Below are positions 17,477 to 26,000 of a DNA stretch of 64,000 nt, one piece after another; positions within the stretch are counted from its first letter, which is position 1; every line of letters starts with the position of its first letter. The position numbers and the translations under genes are program-made. The notes beneath the pieces were generated by a model that made no database searches, was not told the DNA's origin, and saw only the letters and a list, made by a program, of their open reading frames with translations. The stretch is from Emticicia sp. BO119 (GTDB lineage Bacteria > Bacteroidota > Bacteroidia > Cytophagales > Spirosomataceae), in assembly GCF_013912375.1 (NCBI RefSeq), contig NZ_JACETV010000005.1, positions 186,001 through 250,000 on the forward strand, read 5' to 3'.

Positions 17477-17505
17477 ACCCCTACAAGAGGACGGGGTTTT
17501 TATAT
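17477..17505 (+). terminator. Hairpin with T run abutting the rpoZ start
   Basis: ACCCC (17477-17481) pairs with GGGGT (17493-17497) around an 11-nt loop and is followed by TTTTTA. The T run ends about 6 bp before the rpoZ ATG at 17507. It may terminate bamD transcription or attenuate rpoZ. Confidence 0.5.
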
Positions 17506-17506
17506 T

Positions 17507-17812
17507 ATGGCAGTAAATCCTTCAATAGTAACAAGAGACGTAGATAAACTTGCCGCTAAAACAGGCAATGTGTACGAGTCTGTATTTATTGTTTCGCAAC
17601 GTGCGAAACAAGTGGCTGTTAAGACCAAAGAAGAACTGACGCAGAAACTGGCAGAATTTGCTTCGAATATTGACAATTTGGAAGAAATTTTTGAAAACCG
17701 TGAGCAAATAGAAATCTCACGTTTCTATGAGCGCCAGCCAAAGCCAACGTCTATCGCATTAGATGAATTCACAGAAGATAAAGTGGAATACCGTTGGAAA
17801 GACGAAGAATAA
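17507..17812 (+). CDS. rpoZ: RNA polymerase omega subunit, Bacteroidota type
   Basis: A 101-aa protein. MAVNPSIVTRDVDKLAAKTGNVYESVFIVS matches the Bacteroidota omega subunit, which is longer at the N-terminus than E. coli RpoZ. The helix that contacts beta-prime contains SQRAKQVAVKTKEEL. The acidic C-terminus has TEDKVEYRWKDEE. It stabilises the polymerase core. It lies 92 bp after bamD and is the second gene of the conserved bamD-rpoZ-coaBC order, which is interrupted here. A terminator follows 18 bp after the stop. Confidence 0.88.
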   Translation: MAVNPSIVTRDVDKLAAKTGNVYESVFIVSQRAKQVAVKTKEELTQKLAEFASNIDNLEEIFENREQIEISRFYERQPKPTSIALDEFTEDKVEYRWKDEE

Positions 17813-17830
17813 CTGGTCGTTAGCCTATAT

Positions 17831-17870
17831 AAAAGCGTTGCATTCTTATTGAGTGCAACGCTTTTTTTTG
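17831..17870 (+). terminator. Intrinsic terminator after rpoZ
   Basis: AAAAGCGTTGCA (17831-17842) pairs with TGCAACGCTTTT (17854-17865), followed by further T. The downstream 310 bp to the next gene are AT-rich with no gene or other structure seen. Confidence 0.88.
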
Positions 17871-18177
17871 ATTTACCTGAAATCTATTGCCATACATAAT
17901 TCGGCTTCTGAAACCGCAATTAGATTTTATATCAATTTATCTCCTTCAAAACCTTAAGTATTAATGCTTTGGCAAATATTAGTTAATGTTTTCTTAACAT
18001 CAGAAGAGTAGATTTGCTGAAAAATTATAAATTAGGGTTTTAAGTAGACCCATCTAATTTCATGAATTATTAGGCATAATCTTCAAAGTTTAGTCTTTAA
18101 TATTATATTCAACCCAAAAAGAGTTTAGGCATTTAATTTCTAAGGCTCTGTCACTTGTTCTAACAAACTTTAAACAC

Positions 18178-20625
18178 ATGAAAAATATAGCCATAATTAT
18201 TGTAATTTTGAGCCTCGTTACTGGCTGTAAAAACCAGAAAACAAACGGCAATTTAAAAAGCTCTTCAGTAAAAAAACTGGGTGTAAACAGAGTAAAACTA
18301 ACCAATGGATGGGCATTAACTCCAATTGGCAAAAACCTCAAACTACAGGATTTACCGCTGAACTTAGTGATTTCTCCTACAAAAAAATATCTGGCAGTTA
18401 CAAATAACGGACAAAGTACCCAAAGCATTACTCTTATTGATGCCAGAACTGAGACAATATTAGACGATGAACCAATCGAAAAATCATGGTTAGGTTTAGC
18501 CTTTAGCCCTGATGAAAATTACCTATACGCTTCTGCCGGTAATGACAATAAAATCAATATTTATAAAATTGAAAACGACCAGTTGCAAAAAGATGGTGAA
18601 ATTATTCTGGATAAGCCCTGGCCTGTCAAGGTTTCTCCTGCAGGGCTTTGCGCAACTGAAAAGCATATATTTGTAGTAACAAAAGAGAATAATACCCTTT
18701 ACCAGCTTGATATTGCTTCTAAAAGCATTCTCAAAAAAGTACCTCTTGCGGCAGAAGCCTATACATGTGTACTCTCGCCAGATAAAGATCTGCTTTATAT
18801 ATCGCTCTGGGGTGGAGCAAAAATCCTGATTTACGACATTGATACAGCAAAAATCGTTGATGAAATTGCGGTTGATAAAAACCCTAACGACATAGTTCTT
18901 ACCAAAGATGGGCGGTACTTATATGTTTCGCATGGCAATGACAATACGGTTTCTATTATTGATACCAAACAAAAACAACGAATAGAAACACTTTCCAGTG
19001 CATTATATCCCGACTCACCCATAGGCTCAACCCCTAATGGTGTTACATTGAGTGAAGATGAAGAATACCTTTTTATTGCGAATGCAGATAATAACTGTCT
19101 GGCTGTATTTGAGGTAGAAGAAAAAGGTAAAAGCCGATCCTTAGGTTTTATTCCTACAGGTTGGTATCCGACTTCTGTCAAAACTATCGGTAAGAAAATC
19201 TACGTAACCAACGGAAAAGGGCTTTCTTCCTCCCCGAATCCTAAAGGACCTAATCCTGTAAGTTCCAAAAGCCCTCAGTTCAAGGGAGCAAACCCTGAGG
19301 CTGTCAGAGGAACACAATACATAGGCGGGCTATTTAAAGGAACATTATCTATTTTTGATTTTCCCGACGAAAAAACATTAGCTGATTATTCAATGATAGT
19401 TTATGAAAACACCCCTTATTCCAAAACAAGAGAAATAGAGAGTGAGGGTCAGAAAGGTAATCCGATACCGACAAAATTAGGTCAGAAATCACCTATCAGG
19501 TATGTTTTTTATGTCATTAAAGAAAACCGTACTTATGATCAGGTTTTAGGTGATGTAAAAAACGGGAACGGTGATACAACCTTATGTCTGTTTCCTGAGA
19601 GAATCACCCCGAATCAGCACGCATTAGTGAAAGAGTTTGTTTTGCTGGATAATTTTTACGTGGACGCCGAAGTAAGTGCTGACGGCCATAACTGGTCAAC
19701 GGCGGCGTATGCCAACGACTACGTAGAAAAAACCTGGGTAACAAGCTACGGCGGACGGGGTGGCACTTACGACTATGAAGGAAGCAGAGAAATTGCTTAT
19801 CCTAAAAATGGCTTTATTTGGGATTTTGCTCATCGTAAAGGCATAAGTTTCAGGTCTTATGGAGAATTTGCCGAGCAACGTGCAAAATTGCCGAATCTGA
19901 AAGAAAACTGTAGTGTAAAGTTCCCTTCTTATAATCTTTCTATAAAAGATATTACACGTGTTGAGGCCTGGAAAGCCGATTTCGATTCATTATTAGCAAT
20001 CAATAAGGTACCCAGGTTAAACATTGTTCGTCTCGGAAACGACCATACAGCAGGAGCAAGAATAGGAATGCCCACTACTGAAGCCATGGTAGCTGATAAT
20101 GACCTTGCGGTTGGACAACTGGTCGAGCATATTTCTAAATCAGGTATCTGGGAGCAGTCAGTCATATTTATTCTCGAAGATGACGCCCAGAATGGTTCAG
20201 ATCATGTAGATGCGCACCGCTCCACTGCCTATGTTGCAGGCGGATTTGTTAAACGTGGATATGTAGACCATACCATGTACTCAACTTCAAGCATGTTACG
20301 GACAATGGAATTGATTTTAGGAATTCCTCCGATGAGCCAGTATGATGCCGCAGCTACTCCAATGTGGCGGTGTTTCAGTAAAACCCCTGATTATAAACCA
20401 TTCACAGCTCTTAAAAATACTATTAATTTAGATGAACGAAATGTAGCAGTCAACAGAAACTCTATTAAGTCAGCTGAATTTGACCTATCTAAACCAGATT
20501 TGATTAATGATCTCGAATTCAGCCAGATTGTCTGGCAGTCAATAAAAGGCCTGAATAGCCAGATGCCAGCTCCAAAAAGAAGTGCTTTTTTAGTACTGAA
20601 AGAAGAAGATGATGATGATGATTAA
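18178..20625 (+). CDS. Lipoprotein fusing a YncE-like beta-propeller to a phosphoesterase
   Basis: An 815-aa protein with the lipobox LVTGCKN (Cys17). Residues about 60-400 carry repeats of the YVTN/YncE seven-bladed propeller (SPDENYLYASAGNDN, LYISLWGG, TKDGRYLYVSHGNDNTVSI, NGVTLSEDEEYLF). Residues about 430-760 are a phosphoesterase/alkaline-phosphatase-clan domain with VIKENRTYDQVLGD, DGHNWSTAA, NIVRLGNDHTAG and FILEDDAQNGSDHVDAHRS, which together hold the metal-binding Asp/His set and the Asn or Thr nucleophile region. It is probably anchored in the envelope and hydrolyses a phosphate mono- or diester, with the propeller as scaffold or ligand binder. The C-terminus ends in a run of aspartates. 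Architecture is clear, the substrate is not. Confidence 0.85.
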   Translation: MKNIAIIIVILSLVTGCKNQKTNGNLKSSSVKKLGVNRVKLTNGWALTPIGKNLKLQDLPLNLVISPTKKYLAVTNNGQSTQSITLIDARTETILDDEPIEKSWLGLAFSPDENYLYASAGNDNKINIYKIENDQLQKDGEIILDKPWPVKVSPAGLCATEKHIFVVTKENNTLYQLDIASKSILKKVPLAAEAYTCVLSPDKDLLYISLWGGAKILIYDIDTAKIVDEIAVDKNPNDIVLTKDGRYLYVSHGNDNTVSIIDTKQKQRIETLSSALYPDSPIGSTPNGVTLSEDEEYLFIANADNNCLAVFEVEEKGKSRSLGFIPTGWYPTSVKTIGKKIYVTNGKGLSSSPNPKGPNPVSSKSPQFKGANPEAVRGTQYIGGLFKGTLSIFDFPDEKTLADYSMIVYENTPYSKTREIESEGQKGNPIPTKLGQKSPIRYVFYVIKENRTYDQVLGDVKNGNGDTTLCLFPERITPNQHALVKEFVLLDNFYVDAEVSADGHNWSTAAYANDYVEKTWVTSYGGRGGTYDYEGSREIAYPKNGFIWDFAHRKGISFRSYGEFAEQRAKLPNLKENCSVKFPSYNLSIKDITRVEAWKADFDSLLAINKVPRLNIVRLGNDHTAGARIGMPTTEAMVADNDLAVGQLVEHISKSGIWEQSVIFILEDDAQNGSDHVDAHRSTAYVAGGFVKRGYVDHTMYSTSSMLRTMELILGIPPMSQYDAAATPMWRCFSKTPDYKPFTALKNTINLDERNVAVNRNSIKSAEFDLSKPDLINDLEFSQIVWQSIKGLNSQMPAPKRSAFLVLKEEDDDDD

Positions 20626-20653
20626 AATAAATCTGTCGTTAATATAAGTTATT

Positions 20654-20688
20654 ATAAAAAAGCGTTGAACTGATCAACGCTTTTTTAT
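20654..20688. terminator. Bidirectional terminator between converging genes
   Basis: A perfect 15-bp stem (ATAAAAAAGCGTTGA at 20654-20668 with 20674-20688) has a 5-nt loop. It carries A and T runs on either side, so it serves both the phosphoesterase gene and tamL. Confidence 0.9.
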
Positions 20689-20726
20689 ATTTGCATAACT
20701 CTTACACAGATGTGAGAATCCTTGAT

Positions 20727-23096
20727 TTAAAACGGATAATCTACAGCAATATTCAGAATCAGGTTCTCTTGTCGCCATGCTTTTTTAGAGAGAGCGATAT
20801 CTTTAAATACCCATCGTTCACCTTGTGGCAACCACGGTTTTCTGAATGGTGTAGCTAAATCAAACCTCAACTTGATATAGCTGAAATCTAATCGAAGACC
20901 AATACCACCACCTACGGCTAACTGCTTATAAAAATCTTTGCCGAATTGTGAGCCAGAATCATAAAATGAGGTAGCAGGATTATACTTTTTTAGCCATACG
21001 TTCCCTGCATCAACAAACAAAGCCAGATTAATGTAGTCGGTTGCTTTATATCTTAGCTCTGTATTTCCTTCTAATTTTATATCTCCAAATGAACGGAAGC
21101 CGAAAATAGAAACAGTCAGCGAATCAGCATAGTAACTTCCTGGTCCTAAAGACCGTGCCCTGAACGCCCTCATACTATTGCTTCCCCCAACAAAATACTG
21201 CTTTATCTGCGGCAATTCATTAGAATTACCATATGGAATACCATAACCTATTACCAATCTATTAGCTAAACGAAGACTTGGCGATAAATCATAATAATAT
21301 CTTACTTCTCCATCAAGGCGGACATACTGATCATAAGCAATACCAAAAAGGGTTTTGGGTGAGGTTTCGTCAGAGCCCTTTTTTGCAAATAAACTTGCCA
21401 TATTTCCAGACACATCAACCCCACCGGATAGAAAAAGAAAATGCCGTTTATTATTCCTTTGTTGAGGGGTAAAAGTAATATTATATTGCCCACCCAATAT
21501 CAACCTGTTTCTGAGTACCTCTATATAACGGACAATATCGTTCGGATTACTACTATTAAAAATTAAATCTACAAATTCCTCACTGATGTTTTTAGGTTTT
21601 ACCACATTGGCATAAAATGGGGTTAATGTATGAATTACCCTTGGATTAGGTCTCCACTCATACCCCCATGAGCCTTCAATAGAAGTAAGTACATATTGTG
21701 TATAAGCATAGGTGGTACTATCATCATTATAAGCTACACCTCTTTGCTGCAACCAACTGTAGGTGAGATTAAGATTTGTTTTAGGCAATGCCTGATTACG
21801 GGCAGGATTGACCTTATAAAAAGGTATCACAAATCTTGGAAAAGATAAATCAACTGTAGCCTTGTACCTGCGGAAATTATTCAGATTATAATTTTTTCTT
21901 CCACTTACCTGAATATCAGTTCCTACGTTTGCCCCGATCTGAAGCATCTCTGCTCCTCCGAACATATTTCTGTTCGACCAGTTTACTCCCAACTGAAACC
22001 CCAATAAACCATTAGACTTAGAAGCACCTGAAATTTCTGAACGAAGTGCTTTCTTTTTAAGCGGAGTCATATCATAATGCACATCTATCAGCGCAGAGTC
22101 TGACCGTGGAACTAATTCAAATCGATTTCTGACAAATTTAAAGTTGCGCAGGTTAATCAGCCTCGATAAAGAGGCATCATGGACAGTACTACTATAAATC
22201 ATGCCCGAACGGAAACCTATAGCATCATTAAACACCCTTGGCTTGTAAGAACGACTCAGGTCTGAAATCTTCATAAATTCGCCTTGTTCATAATTCCTGA
22301 TGGTAGTATCAGTTGCATCGGTGTTCACATATATATCATTAATATAATATTGTTTAATCGAAGTCTGATTTACATTGGGCTTTAAATCTACATACAGGTT
22401 CACTTTATTATTATTCAGGTTAGTATCAGCCTTGATAATCAGATAATCTGGGCGAAAAAAGTAGAATCCTCTACGCTTCAAGAACTGGTCTATACGCTCA
22501 CGTTCGAGCTTGATTACCTCGAAGCGATAAGGGTTATTTTCCTGTAATAGACTTCTTCTTTCAGAAAGTCTGAAATTCTCCTGAAAAATACTGCTATCCT
22601 TGATCATAAACTGAACCTGATTAATCGTATAGCGTGGTTTAAGATAGGCGGTATAAACTCCTTTGGCTTTTTTTCCTTTAATTATTAACTCTCCTGTAGC
22701 CGTAGAGCGAAAGTATCCTTCGTTTTCAAGCGTATTGGCTATAATAGCCGAACTGGTAGTAACCGCTCTCTTATTCGCCAAAACTGGTGGTTCGCCAAAT
22801 CGTTTTCTGAAAAAACTTTTGAAACCCTTTTCCTTTTTAGGTTCACCAAAAAGATAATAGAATGACACTTTATATGGCCAGCCAAAAATAGTGCTATTAG
22901 GCTTCGGGCGTATAATTTCTTCAATCTGTTCTTCCAATGCCTTTGTCTCAACCTTATTTACTTTTACTGTTGAATCGGTCTTTATTTTTATGTCTGCTCC
23001 CGTGTACAAGCTTTCTCCGGCTGGTATATGCTTCGTAACCGAACAGCTCCATAAGCCTATCATGCTCAATAGTAGTATGTATTTAGCTGTTCTCAT
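20727..23096 (-). CDS. tamL: TamL, BamA-superfamily outer-membrane lipoprotein
   Basis: A 789-aa protein. The lipobox MIGLWSC (Cys18) makes it a lipoprotein, unlike TamA, as is typical of TamL in Bacteroidota. POTRA-type segments follow (residues about 100-320, with RFEVIKLERERIDQFLKRRG). The C-terminal half is a 16-strand barrel with the BamA-superfamily loop motif RAFRARSLGPGSYY, GSNSMRAF and the terminal aromatic strand. TamL and TamB form a complex that helps insert outer-membrane components. Its ATG overlaps the tamB stop by four bases (ATGA), so the two are translationally coupled. Assignment is good; its exact clients are unknown. Confidence 0.85.
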   Translation of the reverse strand: MRTAKYILLLSMIGLWSCSVTKHIPAGESLYTGADIKIKTDSTVKVNKVETKALEEQIEEIIRPKPNSTIFGWPYKVSFYYLFGEPKKEKGFKSFFRKRFGEPPVLANKRAVTTSSAIIANTLENEGYFRSTATGELIIKGKKAKGVYTAYLKPRYTINQVQFMIKDSSIFQENFRLSERRSLLQENNPYRFEVIKLERERIDQFLKRRGFYFFRPDYLIIKADTNLNNNKVNLYVDLKPNVNQTSIKQYYINDIYVNTDATDTTIRNYEQGEFMKISDLSRSYKPRVFNDAIGFRSGMIYSSTVHDASLSRLINLRNFKFVRNRFELVPRSDSALIDVHYDMTPLKKKALRSEISGASKSNGLLGFQLGVNWSNRNMFGGAEMLQIGANVGTDIQVSGRKNYNLNNFRRYKATVDLSFPRFVIPFYKVNPARNQALPKTNLNLTYSWLQQRGVAYNDDSTTYAYTQYVLTSIEGSWGYEWRPNPRVIHTLTPFYANVVKPKNISEEFVDLIFNSSNPNDIVRYIEVLRNRLILGGQYNITFTPQQRNNKRHFLFLSGGVDVSGNMASLFAKKGSDETSPKTLFGIAYDQYVRLDGEVRYYYDLSPSLRLANRLVIGYGIPYGNSNELPQIKQYFVGGSNSMRAFRARSLGPGSYYADSLTVSIFGFRSFGDIKLEGNTELRYKATDYINLALFVDAGNVWLKKYNPATSFYDSGSQFGKDFYKQLAVGGGIGLRLDFSYIKLRFDLATPFRKPWLPQGERWVFKDIALSKKAWRQENLILNIAVDYPF

Positions 23097-26000
23097 TTTT
23101 TCTTGCTGAATAACTCCTTAAATGTTTCGTAATTTAAAGTAACGGCAAAACTCACCCCTGTTTCCTGTACGTATCCATCCAGAATAAAGAATTCGTTCTT
23201 ACGATACGCTCTGAAAAGATAGCGACCATCTTTTGTCAGATTATAATTTAAGGCAATATTGTCAAAAATCTCTGTAGAGCTTTTTTGAATACCTGTAGTG
23301 TTTTCAATCTGGAAATTACGACCTACTGATACCGTTAAACGGTCGTTCAAAAACGCTTTACTTAATCCAACATTCAAATCCGTTCTTACTCCAGTACCCC
23401 CTGTCTGCGCGGCTGAGAAATCTGAATTAAGGTTAAAGTCCAGTTTCACTCCTTTAATTAAATCACCCGCCAGTACATTCAACTGGTCGGTTAATAGTTT
23501 ACTTACACTTTGGCGTGCGATAGCCTCAGCGCCAGCACCTGAAAAGAAATCTGATGATTGCTGCCCAGAAAAGCGATTCAATATCAATAAGGAGAACACC
23601 TCTTTATTCATAGCTACCGGGTCGTTTTCAAAGGTTTTGAATAACCCTTTCTCTTCAACGAAATTTTTCACATCGCTTGAGGCCCGAGTTTCATCTAATA
23701 CAATACCAAAGCTAATATCAGGGCTTGATAAATTGCCTTGCATTTTCAGTAACACTTTAACCGGAACCTTGCCATAATATCTGGCTCTGGCCTCATCACT
23801 TAAAGAAGTTAATTCAGTATTCAGTGAGTAGGCAGCCGTAATATCTATCTGGGCTTTCATTGGGTCACCTGTCCATAACAATGTACTCCCTTTCTCTATA
23901 GTAAACTGTCTTTTCAGTACTTCGAATGTCAAATCATATTGACCGGAGGTAAGCTCATATAAACCAAAAATATAGAATTCCCCACTTGGTGTAATACCTG
24001 TGTTTAACTGCGCATTGCCTTTTATTTTCAGGTTATCGCCGTTTACCTCATCTATTATTATGGTTAATTGAGACTTGTCATCCACCTCAATATTCAATGC
24101 CATTTCAGAGGCTATATCACTATAATTAGTTACTAAAGCTGTGCTATCCTTCGCAAGAGAATCTGCAGCCGGATTCTTCATATTGATAAACTCAACAATG
24201 CCATCAGTTTCAGTTTCTCCAATAGAATCATCAGGTAATAGCACAGTAATGTCGCTGCCTTCTTTCAGTTTTACACTCCCATCAATCGAAGGCTTTGCCC
24301 CTACTCCGGTCACATTCAGATCAGCATCGATGAAGCCCTTGCCATAGAAGAAATCATTGTCTTTTCTACTTCCATTCAGCACCATAAAGTTGCGGGCATC
24401 AACATCTAATTTATAACTAAAATCAGGGATATTCTGAATATTAAGATTCCCATTTACCGTCAGTTTCTGCCCCAGTGTATCGGTAACAACAAAGTTGTTA
24501 AACTTTATGTCACTATTATTAAAGGCAAGAGTCTGATTATTAAAAACATATTTCGCCCCTAACTGAGTCAGGCTTAGAGAAACATCATCCAGCTTGATTT
24601 GTCCGTTGATTAGCGGTTTATTAGGTTCGCCTTTCAATGTCAGGTTTCCGGTCAGGTTTCCTTTGGCATTTTTTAGTTGCCCGAAGCTGAACGCCTGTAC
24701 GGTTTCAGCACCCAGTCTTTTGATATCCACATTAAAATCAAGTGTGCCTTTAGGTTTCAGAATATAATTACCAGTTAGCTGAATATCATTTTTATTGCTG
24801 GAAATTGAGGCTTTTGTGGCGATCCTATCAGCGGTTTCATTGTTTGCATTTACAGCCACATTTCCAATAGGTATCTGAGTAAGTGTAAAATTGTTAATCA
24901 TTAAATCACCGGTAAAAGCAGGGTTAGCCGTCATATAATTAGACAGTTTAAAATCACCATTGAGTTTTCCGCCTGCCAGTGTTGAGTCAAGTGTGGCTAT
25001 AGTTACAAATGGCTTAATATCAAGACTATCAACCTCAACTGTAATAGGAGAGTTTGGCTCGTTTGTGGTACTATTTACTAAAAGCTTTTGTTGATCTTGT
25101 TCTAACAAAAATTGTTTCACCAATAAACCTTGTTTGCCATATTCGATATAGCCTGTTGAGTCAGAACGCCATTCTTTATAATCTATCAGTGTTCCCTGAT
25201 TACTGAGATTAATACGATACTTGTCTTCAACAGACTGTAATCGGGTATGAAAAGCAAAGCGATCTTTATTCAGAGAGTCTTTCAGAGCTATATTAGTCGT
25301 AAGTGTATTATCCGCTATTTCTCCATTCAGTGAGGTACGTTTAATACTGAAATCAGAGACATTAATCTCGCTTATTGCTCCGTTATAATTAACTTTATTA
25401 CCTAAAGCATAGAGTTTCAGATTAGCATTACGTACAGTAGAAGAGTCGTACTCTACTAAAGGTACAATTACAGATGCCTGTAAGGTTGTATCTTTCCGGT
25501 TGTCAATTTCTGCCACCAGCGTTACAGTACCGAGTTTGGTAAGTTCGGGAACAAAGCTCTGAATAACTGGGTGTTGATTTACCTGGGCATCAATGTGTAT
25601 ATTATATGTTTCGGCCACTGGAGTAAAAGGCATATCAGGAACCTTGAAGTACTTATTCACTTCAGTAAGTACCATATCAAGCAGGCGGGTATAATCAAAA
25701 TTTCCGTCAACCTCTGCATTAGCTACCGGAGATTTCAAGATTATATGATGCCCATCCGGTGCATTCTGAATAGTTAAATTGGTGGTATCTAACGGAATTA
25801 CCTTACCCATTGTTTCAATCACCGCTTGGTTAATTGATACTGTGCCGATTGGGTTTTTAGGATCAGTTGATGCCATATTTAACTTTATGTGACCTTTTAC
25901 TTTCAAATCTTCAGCATATAAATTCAACTTTCTCAAGTCAAGATTATTGATAGATACATTTCCTTCTACAGCAGGAAACTCTTTCGATAAATCAGCCTTG

